From CTSOIL-112 sp049291875 (GTDB taxonomy: Bacteria; Pseudomonadota; Gammaproteobacteria; Burkholderiales; Burkholderiaceae), in assembly GCA_049291875.1 (NCBI GenBank), contig JBATQE010000065.1, positions 18,289 through 82,288 of the forward strand: a DNA stretch of 64,000 nt, written 5' to 3'. The position numbers and the translations under genes were made by a program. How positions within the stretch are numbered: the stretch's first letter is position 1; the number at the start of each line of letters is the position of its first letter. Below the pieces are notes generated by a model. It had not been told where the DNA came from, did no database searches, and was given only the letters and a program-made list of their open reading frames with translations. Positions 1-7,504 of the stretch are shown one piece after another.

Positions 1-468
1 AATGCTCATGCCGATCATCGCCATCGCGCGCGTGCGCACCGAGTCGCGCGTGGTATCGGCGACCATCGCCACCACCACGCTGGAAATCGCACCGGCGCCT
101 TGCAACGCCCGCGCCACCGCCAAACCATAAACCGTCTGTGCCGTCGCAGCCCAAAGGCTGCCCGCCGCAAAAATCAGCAAGCCGAGGGTAATCACCGGTT
201 TTCGGCCAAACCGATCCGAGGCCAAACCATAGGGAATGTACAAAAACGCCTGCGTCAGGCCATACGCACCCATCGCCAAACCAATCGCCATACCCATTTT
301 TTCGGGCGTGCTTACCGCGCCACCACCCAAAGGTAAGGTCAACGCATACGGCGCCAGCACCGGCAACACGACAAACAGCCCAAACATACGCAGGGCAAAC
401 ACCAGCGCCAGCCGCACGCTGATCATGCGTTCCTGCGCGCTCAATTGATTCAAATCAGAAGAAGCCAT
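1..468 (-). CDS. MFS transporter, N-terminal part (YajR-like), cut by the window edge
   Basis: The reverse strand encodes the first ~156 residues of a major facilitator superfamily permease; the rest lies outside the window. The start ATG is at 466-468. The protein opens with a short polar leader, then hydrophobic helices containing RMFGLFVVLPVLA, and a loop with the classic MFS signature between helices 2 and 3 (GLASDRFGRKPV). This resembles the YajR/YceL branch of proton-driven exporters; the substrate is unknown. It is divergent from uvrA, a common arrangement in betaproteobacteria, where ssb often follows the permease. The family call is firm; the substrate is not inferable. Confidence 0.85.
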   Translation of the reverse strand, partial: MASSDLNQLSAQERMISVRLALVFALRMFGLFVVLPVLAPYALTLPLGGGAVSTPEKMGMAIGLAMGAYGLTQAFLYIPYGLASDRFGRKPVITLGLLIFAAGSLWAATAQTVYGLAVARALQGAGAISSVVVAMVADTTRDSVRTRAMAMIGMSI

Positions 469-607
469 ACAAAGCGATCATTTAATCATACAGAAAAAGT
501 GCAGACAGGCTGCAAACGCGCATCTTAACAGTTTTAGCGCGCGCTTCGCCAGAATTGATACAAACGTTAACAAATCCCTTGGCTGGCACGCATCCGCCTC
601 CGCACAC

Positions 608-637
608 ATGACAGATGGGTTGGAAAAAGGTTATAGT
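608..637 (+). promoter_or_regulatory. Probable sigma-70 promoter of uvrA
   Basis: ATGACA at 608-613 (5 of 6 matches to the -35 consensus) is followed after 18 bp by TATAGT at 632-637 (-10). The uvrA start lies about 50 bp downstream. No LexA-type CTGT-N8-ACAG operator was seen around it. Confidence 0.5.
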
Positions 638-686
638 AGTGGATTGACACAAATACTGTGTTCACACAAGCACACACTCAAGACCT

Positions 687-3554
687 ATGAACGAAATTAA
701 AATTCGCGGTGCGCGAACCCACAATCTGAAAAACATTTCGCTGGATTTACCCCGACAAAAATTGGTGGTCATCACCGGTTTGTCCGGCTCGGGCAAATCG
801 AGCTTGGCGTTTGACACGCTGTACGCGGAGGGGCAACGCCGCTATGTCGAGAGTCTGTCGGCGTATGCGCGGCAGTTTTTGCAGTTGATGGAAAAGCCCG
901 ACGTCGATTTGATCGAGGGCTTGTCTCCCGCAATTTCGATTGAGCAAAAAGCCACCAGCCACAACCCGCGCTCCACCGTCGGCACCGTGACCGAGATTCA
1001 CGACTACCTGCGTTTGCTATTCGCGCGCGTGGGCACGCCGTATTGCCCACACCACCATTTGCCCTTGTCGTCGCAAACCGTCTCGCAGATGGTCGATGCG
1101 GTGTTGGCTTTGCCCGAGGACACACGCTTGATGATACTCGCGCCGGTGGTGGTCAACCGCAAAGGCACGCACGAGGATTTATTCGCGCACATGCAGGCGC
1201 AGGGCTTCGTGCGTTTTCGCGTGCGCTCCGGCGGCGGCACGGCGAATGAGGCCGTCGCGCAGATTTACGACGTGGACCATTTGCCCACGCTCAAGAAAAA
1301 CGATAAACACACCATCGAGGTGGTGGTGGATCGCGTGAAAGTACGCGCCGACCTGAAACAACGCCTCGCCGAGAGCTTTGAAACCGCGCTGCGTTTGGCC
1401 GAAGGGCGCGCACTTACGGTGGATATGGACAGCAACGCCGAGCAACTGTTCAGCGCGAAATTCGCCTGCCCCGAGCCGGGTTGCGATTACGCGATTGCCG
1501 AATTGGAGCCGCGCCTGTTTTCGTTCAATAATCCGATGGGCGCTTGTCCCGAATGCGACGGCTTGGGGCACGTCACCTTTTTCGATCCGAAGCGCGTGGT
1601 CGCGCATCCGTCCTTGTCGCTCGCCTCGGGCGCGATCAAGGGCTGGGACAAGCGCAACGCGTATTCATTCAGCATGATGCAGGGCTTGGCGGGATTCTAC
1701 GACTTTGACATTGACACACCGTTTGAATCATTGAGCGAGACCGCGCAGCAAAAAATCCTCTATGGCTCGGGTCGCCAGACCATTCCATTCACCTATTTGT
1801 CGGACAAAGGCCGCTCCGTGGTGCGCGAGCACACGTTTGAAGGCGTGATTCCGAATCTGGAACGGCGCTATAAAGAAACCGACTCGGCCACCATCCGCGA
1901 GGAATTGGCCAAACTGCAAAACATCCAGCCATGCCCCGCGTGTGACGGCACGCGCCTGCGCGAGTCCGCACGCAATGTGCGCGTGGGCGAAGATGACGCC
2001 GCGCGGACTTTGCACGAAATCAGCCATTTGGCGCTGCGCGATACGCTCGCGTATTTCCAGTCGCTCGAACTTTCCGGCGCAAAGCGCGAAATCGCCGACC
2101 GCATCATCAAGGAAATCACCCTGCGTTTGCAATTTTTGAACAACGTCGGGCTGGATTACCTCTCGCTCGAACGCAGCGCTGACACCCTCTCCGGCGGCGA
2201 AGCGCAACGCATTCGCCTCGCCTCACAAATTGGCTCCGGCTTAACCGGCGTGATGTACGTGCTGGACGAACCGTCCATCGGTCTGCATCAGCGCGACAAC
2301 GACCGCCTGATCGGCACGCTCAAACACCTGCGCGATCTGGACAACACCGTGATCGTGGTCGAACACGACGAAGACATGATCCGCGCCTCCGACTACGTCG
2401 TTGACATGGGGCCGGGCGCGGGCGAACACGGCGGCCAAGTGGTGGCACACGGCACGCCGACCGAGGTGGAAAACCACCCCGATTCAGCCACTGGCCATTT
2501 CCTCTCCGGTAAACGCAAAATCGCCGTGCCGAAAAAACGCCGCGTCAAAACCGAAAAAGAACTGGTGATCAAAGGCGCACGCGGCAACAACCTGAAAAAC
2601 GTCGAGCTGCGCCTGCCCGTCGGCCTCATGACTTGCGTGGCGGGCGTATCCGGTTCGGGCAAATCCACGTTGATCAACGAAACGCTGTATCTGGCCGCCG
2701 CCCGCCAGATCAACCGCGCCTCGGAGGAACCTGCGCCGCACGACGAAATTCACGGCTTGGAGCATTTTGACAAAGTCATTAACGTCGATCAGTCGCCGAT
2801 TGGGCGCACACCGCGCTCGAATCCCGCGACCTACACCGGCCTGTTCACGCCGGTGCGCGAATTATTCGCCCAAGTACCCACCGCGAAAGAGCGTGGCTAT
2901 CAGCCCGGCCGTTTTTCGTTCAACGTCAAAGGTGGCCGCTGCGAAGCCTGCGAAGGCGATGGCGTATTAAAAGTCGAAATGCACTTTTTGCCCGACGTCT
3001 ACGTCTCGTGCGACGTCTGTCACGGCAAACGCTACAACCGCGAAACGCTGGAAGTGCAATACAAAGGCAAAAACATCCACGAAGTGCTGGAAATGACGGT
3101 GGAGCAAGCGCATGAGTTTTTCAACGCCGTCCCGACCGTGGCGCGCAAGCTAAAAACCTTGCTCGACGTGGGCTTGGGCTACATCACCCTCGGCCAATCT
3201 GCCACCACGCTTTCCGGCGGTGAAGCACAGCGCGTCAAACTCGCGTTGGAACTGTCCAAGCGCGACACCGGCCGCACGCTGTACATCCTCGATGAGCCAA
3301 CAACCGGCTTGCATTTTGCCGATATTGAGTTACTATTATCCGTCATCAACCAATTATCCGCGCACGGCAACACCATCGTCATCATCGAACACAATTTAGA
3401 CGTGATTAAAACGGCGGATTGGATCATCGACATGGGGCCCGAAGGCGGCGCAGGCGGCGGTCAAATCATCGCGCAGGGCACGCCGGAGCAAGTCGCAGCG
3501 AATAAAGCCAGCGTCACCGGCGTGTATTTAAAACCGTTGTTGACCAAAGCTTAA
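687..3554 (+). CDS. uvrA: Excinuclease ABC subunit A
   Basis: UvrA (955 residues, normal length) is the damage-recognition ATPase of nucleotide excision repair; as a dimer it loads UvrB at lesions. Both ABC modules are present: Walker A GLSGSGKSS at about 31-39 and GVSGSGKST at about 653-661, with the signatures LSGGEAQRI and LSGGEAQRV and the Walker B regions YVLDEPSIGLH and YILDEPTTGLH. Zinc-module cysteines are visible: CEACEGDG and CDVCHGK in the second half, and C261, C266, C287 and C290 in the first. The first pair is spaced C-x4-C rather than the usual C-x2-C. It has its own promoter and is divergent from the MFS gene. Confidence 0.98.
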   Translation: MNEIKIRGARTHNLKNISLDLPRQKLVVITGLSGSGKSSLAFDTLYAEGQRRYVESLSAYARQFLQLMEKPDVDLIEGLSPAISIEQKATSHNPRSTVGTVTEIHDYLRLLFARVGTPYCPHHHLPLSSQTVSQMVDAVLALPEDTRLMILAPVVVNRKGTHEDLFAHMQAQGFVRFRVRSGGGTANEAVAQIYDVDHLPTLKKNDKHTIEVVVDRVKVRADLKQRLAESFETALRLAEGRALTVDMDSNAEQLFSAKFACPEPGCDYAIAELEPRLFSFNNPMGACPECDGLGHVTFFDPKRVVAHPSLSLASGAIKGWDKRNAYSFSMMQGLAGFYDFDIDTPFESLSETAQQKILYGSGRQTIPFTYLSDKGRSVVREHTFEGVIPNLERRYKETDSATIREELAKLQNIQPCPACDGTRLRESARNVRVGEDDAARTLHEISHLALRDTLAYFQSLELSGAKREIADRIIKEITLRLQFLNNVGLDYLSLERSADTLSGGEAQRIRLASQIGSGLTGVMYVLDEPSIGLHQRDNDRLIGTLKHLRDLDNTVIVVEHDEDMIRASDYVVDMGPGAGEHGGQVVAHGTPTEVENHPDSATGHFLSGKRKIAVPKKRRVKTEKELVIKGARGNNLKNVELRLPVGLMTCVAGVSGSGKSTLINETLYLAAARQINRASEEPAPHDEIHGLEHFDKVINVDQSPIGRTPRSNPATYTGLFTPVRELFAQVPTAKERGYQPGRFSFNVKGGRCEACEGDGVLKVEMHFLPDVYVSCDVCHGKRYNRETLEVQYKGKNIHEVLEMTVEQAHEFFNAVPTVARKLKTLLDVGLGYITLGQSATTLSGGEAQRVKLALELSKRDTGRTLYILDEPTTGLHFADIELLLSVINQLSAHGNTIVIIEHNLDVIKTADWIIDMGPEGGAGGGQIIAQGTPEQVAANKASVTGVYLKPLLTKA

Positions 3555-3607
3555 ATTAATACAGACGCAAACCAGCCGACAGAACGCGATACGACATAGG
3601 AACAGAT

Positions 3608-4231
3608 ATGTGGGTTTCCCATTTTTTACAACTTTTGGCACGGGTTTTAGTCGGTGCATACCCGCGCTGGGTGGGCAGTGCGCCGAACCATAACCAACGC
3701 ATTTACATCGCCAACCACACCAGCCACATTGACACTGTGGCGATTTGGGCGGCGTTGCCCGAGCATTTGCAAAAGCACACGCATACCGTGGCGGCGTGGG
3801 ACTATTGGGCGAACAATAAATTCAAACGCTGGCTCACCACCAACGGTCTGAATGCGGTCTACATCAAGCGTTCGAAAGAAGATGCCAACGGCGAGGATCC
3901 GCTGCAGCCGCTGTACGACACGCTGGCGAGTGGCGAATCGCTGATTATTTTCCCCGAAGGCACGCGCAATAAGGGCGACGTGCCGCAGCCGTTCAAATCG
4001 GGCATTTATCATTTGGCCAAACGCTTTCCGCACGTCGAATTCATCCCCGTTTATCTGGAAAACCTCAGCCGCATCATGCCCAAAGGGGAGTTCTGGCCGG
4101 TGCCTTTGGCCTGTACCGCTCGTTTTGGCAAGCCCTTTTATTTGCAAGAGGGTGAGGATAAGGATGATTTTCTCGAACGCGCCCGTCAGGGTGTGATTTC
4201 TGCACGCGCACCGCATGTTGCCAGCAATTAA
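3608..4231 (+). CDS. Lysophospholipid (1-acylglycerol-3-phosphate) acyltransferase family protein
   Basis: A 207-residue PlsC-type acyltransferase. The catalytic H-x4-D motif appears as NHTSHID near residue 32, and the phosphate-binding motif as FPEGTRNKGD near residue 120. The family transfers an acyl chain to the sn-2 position of lysophosphatidate at the inner membrane. It lies 53 bp after uvrA and is followed, after two strong hairpins, by a CdsA-like gene. The pair could therefore supply phosphatidate and then CDP-diacylglycerol. A close AGGA lies upstream of the ATG. Whether this is the housekeeping PlsC or a paralogue cannot be told here. Confidence 0.85.
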   Translation: MWVSHFLQLLARVLVGAYPRWVGSAPNHNQRIYIANHTSHIDTVAIWAALPEHLQKHTHTVAAWDYWANNKFKRWLTTNGLNAVYIKRSKEDANGEDPLQPLYDTLASGESLIIFPEGTRNKGDVPQPFKSGIYHLAKRFPHVEFIPVYLENLSRIMPKGEFWPVPLACTARFGKPFYLQEGEDKDDFLERARQGVISARAPHVASN

Positions 4232-4324
4232 GAAGACGCGGAATAACTTCGTTTTTCAGTTCAAGCATTGATAGATACAAGAACCGCTTAAATGCTACGC
4301 AATTTTAACATTTTGATTTTGTTC

Positions 4325-4355
4325 AAATTTTGTCAGGGTTTACCTGACAAAATTT
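4325..4355. repeat. Perfect hairpin 1 of a tandem pair
   Basis: AAATTTTGTCAGG (4325-4337) and its exact complement CCTGACAAAATTT (4343-4355) flank the 5-nt loop GTTTA. It is the first of two perfect hairpins in the 197-bp gap between the acyltransferase and the CdsA-like gene. Confidence 0.85.
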
Positions 4356-4367
4356 CCAATGCTAAGC

Positions 4368-4397
4368 ACGGAAAAAGTAGGGGTTTACTTTTTCCGT
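4368..4397. terminator. Perfect hairpin 2 of a tandem pair, terminator-like
   Basis: ACGGAAAAAGTA (4368-4379) pairs with TACTTTTTCCGT (4386-4397) around the loop GGGGTT. The stem is AT-rich and not directly followed by a long T run, although CTTTTT occurs 13-18 bp later. It could stop transcription from the acyltransferase gene or act in the leader of the CdsA-like gene. Confidence 0.55.
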
Positions 4398-4428
4398 ATT
4401 TCCTTAACTCTTTTTAAGCGATTTTTCC

Positions 4429-5409
4429 ATGAATTGGTCTGACTGGTCTGAATACGAACGCTTCATCCTGACGTTATTGGTTTTAACGTTTTTGGTCGGC
4501 TTGGGGCACATCGTCACCTATTTTTCGCTCAAGTATGCGGAAAAGCACCACAAAAAACTGCGCCGCGCGTTTCTCATGCGCACCCAGCGCTATCTCGGTT
4601 CGTTCTGGTGGATGTTTTTGATTGCGATTTTGACCGGCTTGTTCGGCCTGATCGGCGGTTTGATCGCCAGTACTTTTTTGTCCTTCATCGCGCTGCGTGA
4701 ATTCATCACGCTCACGCCGGTGAAAATCGGTGACCATCGGGCGATTTCACTCGCTTTTTTCGTCATATTGCCGTTGCAATATATTTTGATCGGTTTTTCG
4801 GAGTTTGATCTGTTTACCGTGTTGATACCGGTGTATGCGTTTTTACTGCTGCCGGTCATTACCGCGACGCGGCAGGACACCGACCGCTTTTTGACACGCA
4901 ACGCGTCGGTGCAGTGGGGGCTGATGGTTGCAGTCTACTGTATCAGCCACATGGTGGCGATTTTGAACATCGAAACCGTGCGTGATTTTTCCAATGGCCG
5001 CCGCGCCTTGTTTCTGCTGTTTTTCCTCGTATTGGTGCGCTCGGCTTCGCTGATACAGCACGTTGCCGATTACTATTTCCGCGACGGCTCCATGCGCATT
5101 GCCGAGAAAATTTATGATCGGGTGACGTGGAATGGGATGTGGGTCAGCGCGGGCGTGACCGCAACACTGGCAGCCTCGTTTTTCTGGTTCACCCCGTTGC
5201 GCCCGTGGCAAGCATTGATCGCCGGTGCGCTGATCGCCATGTCATCGGTGCTGGGGCGTGTGGTCATGCGCGCCATCGCCATGAGCATGGGCGTGCGCGA
5301 TTGGGGCGATGTCACGGGGCGCGAGCAGGGCGTATTGGATCGGCTCGATGGTGTGGTCTACGCCGCACCGGTATTTTTCCACTTCGTGCAATTCATCACC
5401 ATTCGCTAA
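4429..5409 (+). CDS. CdsA-like phosphatidate cytidylyltransferase
   Basis: A 326-residue polytopic membrane protein. Most of its length is hydrophobic helices, and the C-terminus carries a CdsA-type signature region: SSVLGRVVMRAIAMSMGVRD, then a GREQGVLDRLDG stretch ending in the conserved D-R-x-D. CdsA enzymes convert phosphatidate and CTP to CDP-diacylglycerol, the precursor of phosphatidylglycerol and phosphatidylethanolamine. It resembles the YnbB subgroup rather than the canonical cdsA found next to uppS and dxr. The upstream acyltransferase would make its substrate. No strong Shine-Dalgarno sequence is seen. Confidence 0.8.
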   Translation: MNWSDWSEYERFILTLLVLTFLVGLGHIVTYFSLKYAEKHHKKLRRAFLMRTQRYLGSFWWMFLIAILTGLFGLIGGLIASTFLSFIALREFITLTPVKIGDHRAISLAFFVILPLQYILIGFSEFDLFTVLIPVYAFLLLPVITATRQDTDRFLTRNASVQWGLMVAVYCISHMVAILNIETVRDFSNGRRALFLLFFLVLVRSASLIQHVADYYFRDGSMRIAEKIYDRVTWNGMWVSAGVTATLAASFFWFTPLRPWQALIAGALIAMSSVLGRVVMRAIAMSMGVRDWGDVTGREQGVLDRLDGVVYAAPVFFHFVQFITIR

Positions 5410-5429
5410 AATGCCACCCTTACCCGCAC

Positions 5430-5460
5430 AACGCGCTCCGCCACGGGGCGCGTTTGCCTT
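5430..5460 (+). terminator. Probable terminator after the CdsA-like gene
   Basis: AACGCGC (5430-5436) pairs with GCGCGTT (5448-5454), extended inward by three more pairs including one G-T. A moderately T-rich tail follows. It lies 20 bp after the stop codon. A TATAAT at 5461-5466 directly after it may be the -10 of dapD. Confidence 0.5.
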
Positions 5461-5504
5461 TATAATGATGCTTTATTATTTTCATCACCGAACAGGAATA
5501 CAAC

Positions 5505-6329
5505 ATGAGCACACTCGAACAACTGATTGACGCCGTTTGGGAACAACGCACCGAATTTTCACCTAAAACCGCACCCGCCGAAGTGCGCGAGGCCGTTGCC
5601 CAAGTCCTGAGCCAACTCGACGCCGGCACGCTGCGCGTCGCAGAGAAAAAAGACGGTCAATGGCACGTCAACCAATGGGTGAAAAAAGCCGTGTTGCTCT
5701 CATTCCGCTTAGAAGACAACGCCGTCATGCCAGCCGGCGGATTCACCCAGTTCTACGACAAAGTACCCTCCAAATTCGCGAACTACACCGAAGCCGATTT
5801 CGCAGCGGGGGGCTTTCGCGTCGTACCGCCAGCCGTAGCGCGTCGCGGCTCATTCATCGGCAAAAACGTCGTTTTGATGCCATCGTATGTCAACATCGGC
5901 GCGTATGTGGACGAAGGCACGATGGTGGATACATGGGCGACCGTCGGCTCCTGCGCGCAAATCGGTAAAAACGTCCACCTATCTGGTGGCGTCGGCATCG
6001 GCGGCGTACTCGAACCGATGCAAGCCAACCCAACCATCATCGGCGACAACTGCTTCATCGGCGCGCGCTCCGAAATCGTCGAAGGCGTGATCGTCGAAGA
6101 CAACTGCGTCATCAGCATGGGTGTGTACATCGGCCAATCCACCAAAATCTACGACCGCGCCACCGGCGAAGTCAGCTACGGCCGCATCCCCGAAGGCTCA
6201 GTGGTCGTATCCGGCTCACTGCCCTCCGCCGACGGCACATACAGCCTGTACTGCGCCGTGATCGTGAAAAAAGTCGATGCACAAACCCGCAGCAAAACCA
6301 GCATTAATGAATTGTTGCGTGGCGAGTGA
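5505..6329 (+). CDS. dapD: 2,3,4,5-tetrahydropyridine-2,6-dicarboxylate N-succinyltransferase
   Basis: DapD (274 residues, normal length) succinylates tetrahydrodipicolinate using succinyl-CoA in the succinylase branch of lysine and diaminopimelate synthesis. The N-terminal helical domain is followed, from about residue 105 to 230, by the left-handed beta-helix of hexapeptide repeats (GKNVVLMPSYVNIGAYVDEG, then IGDNCFIGARSEIVEGV). RBS-like AGGAA lies 9 bp before the ATG. dapE, two steps later in the same pathway, follows 1.2 kb downstream on the same strand. Confidence 0.97.
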   Translation: MSTLEQLIDAVWEQRTEFSPKTAPAEVREAVAQVLSQLDAGTLRVAEKKDGQWHVNQWVKKAVLLSFRLEDNAVMPAGGFTQFYDKVPSKFANYTEADFAAGGFRVVPPAVARRGSFIGKNVVLMPSYVNIGAYVDEGTMVDTWATVGSCAQIGKNVHLSGGVGIGGVLEPMQANPTIIGDNCFIGARSEIVEGVIVEDNCVISMGVYIGQSTKIYDRATGEVSYGRIPEGSVVVSGSLPSADGTYSLYCAVIVKKVDAQTRSKTSINELLRGE

Positions 6330-6350
6330 TAATTCAAAGGAAGTCTGTTT

Positions 6351-6995
6351 ATGAAACGCTTAGCTGGTTTGCTTTTAATAACAATCACCTGTACACAAGG
6401 ATGCTCAAGCGTTTCTACCAAAAACACTCCGCAATCAGTCTTCGATCTAAAAGAAGTACTCAATACTTCAAATATTGCATCTGTGAGGATTATCCCGCCA
6501 AATCAAGAAATTTTGGGTCAATGGAAATGCCTAATCAGCAAAAAAACCCAAACACCTGAGCAAACATTTACCATCACCGCACAATCAATTGACAATATAG
6601 CTCATCAGTGGACCTCTGAAATTACAGGAACGTACTCCACAGAAAACCATAAAACCGGTCAAAGAGGCTATGTTAAGTTCCATCAAAATCAAGAACTGTC
6701 TTATTCTGTTTTTGACTTAGACAATAAGAGAGATCTTGTGACAAGCTATACTCAACTGAACGGAGAGGTAATAGAGTCCAGTCTTAATCACTTAGGCAGT
6801 TATCTACGGGAACAGTATTTAAACACACTCCATAAAAACCAATCTATTATTGCTCAAAAGTTGGTACAGACTTTAAAGGTATCAAATATTTTAACTTTGA
6901 GCGACACTCAACTGGTATTTAGAGACAGCGTACACAACACACAAGAACTTTCCAACGCAACTCTAACTCGATGCAAAAAAACTTCTAATGAATAG
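6351..6995 (+). CDS. Hypothetical AT-rich lipoprotein
   Basis: Not recognised. The 214-residue product starts with a short signal peptide (MKRLAGLLLITITCTQGC) ending in a plausible lipobox cysteine at residue 18. The mature part contains an early GQWKC and a late TRCKK, so one disulfide is possible, and is otherwise a polar, Asn/Gln/Ser/Thr-rich soluble domain with no motif I can name. Base composition is clearly more AT-rich than that of dapD and dapE on either side. It sits inside the conserved dapD / ArsC-like / dapE order, which suggests an insertion by transfer. Its last codons run into the leader of the next gene. Confidence 0.7.
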   Translation: MKRLAGLLLITITCTQGCSSVSTKNTPQSVFDLKEVLNTSNIASVRIIPPNQEILGQWKCLISKKTQTPEQTFTITAQSIDNIAHQWTSEITGTYSTENHKTGQRGYVKFHQNQELSYSVFDLDNKRDLVTSYTQLNGEVIESSLNHLGSYLREQYLNTLHKNQSIIAQKLVQTLKVSNILTLSDTQLVFRDSVHNTQELSNATLTRCKKTSNE

Positions 6996-7002
6996 GGTAA
7001 TA

Positions 7003-7347
7003 ATGATCACCATCTACGGCATCCCCAACTGCAACTCAGTCAAAAAGACCCGCGTTTGGCTGGAAGAGCACGGTATAGCCTATCAATTCCACGATTTTAA
7101 AAAGTCAGGGATTGATGCAAAGACTTTGAAGCTATGGCTGAAAACTATTCCGCGCGACGTGCTGATAAATAAAAAAGGCACGACGTGGCGCGGCCTATCC
7201 GCAGAAGAGCAAGCGCTCACATCCACAGACAAAGGCGCGATTGATCTGATGCTTGCCAAAACCAGCGTCATCAAACGCCCCGTGGTCGTCACCGACGGCG
7301 GTATGTGGGTGGGGCACGACGAAGACAAGCTGGAGATGCTGAAATAA
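7003..7347 (+). CDS. ArsC/Spx-family protein (YffB-like)
   Basis: A 114-residue thioredoxin-fold protein of the arsenate reductase-like ArsC/Spx family. It has the N-terminal IYGIPNCNSVKK with the family cysteine near residue 9, the KSGID segment, and the late IKRPVVV motif with the family arginine. I chose the ATG at 7003 because GGG lies about 7 bp upstream and the family begins with this strand; an ATG at 6988 would overlap the previous gene. YffB-like members often sit between dapD and dapE in betaproteobacteria. Their substrate is uncertain and true arsenate reduction is unproven. Confidence 0.85.
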   Translation: MITIYGIPNCNSVKKTRVWLEEHGIAYQFHDFKKSGIDAKTLKLWLKTIPRDVLINKKGTTWRGLSAEEQALTSTDKGAIDLMLAKTSVIKRPVVVTDGGMWVGHDEDKLEMLK

Positions 7348-7358
7348 CCCTCTGCTGC

Positions 7359-7450
7359 GTCATTCCCGCGCAAGCGGGAATCCAGAACGTTACTCCGATT
7401 CGATTGATTTGGATGCTGGATCCCCGCTCAGAATCATTGCGGGGATGACA
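7359..7450. repeat. dRS3-like inverted repeat pair (REP/MITE-like)
   Basis: GTCATTCCCGCG...CGGGAATCCAG (7359-7385) is mirrored by CTGGATCCCCGC...GCGGGGATGACA (7416-7450), so the unit has inverted ends and internal GC hairpins. ATTCCCGCGCAAGCGGGAAT (7362-7381) has the ATTCCC-N8-GGGAAT form of neisserial dRS3 repeats. It fills the gap before dapE and ends 54 bp upstream of its ATG. Confidence 0.75.
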
Positions 7451-7504
7451 TTTTTCTTTTTAAGCGCGCTGCAAAACCAATGTTTAAAACAACTAAATAA
7501 AGCC

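Noticed and set aside
469..686. LexA-box upstream of uvrA
   Set aside because: CTGTGTTCACAC near 656 has the first half but not the ACAG second half.
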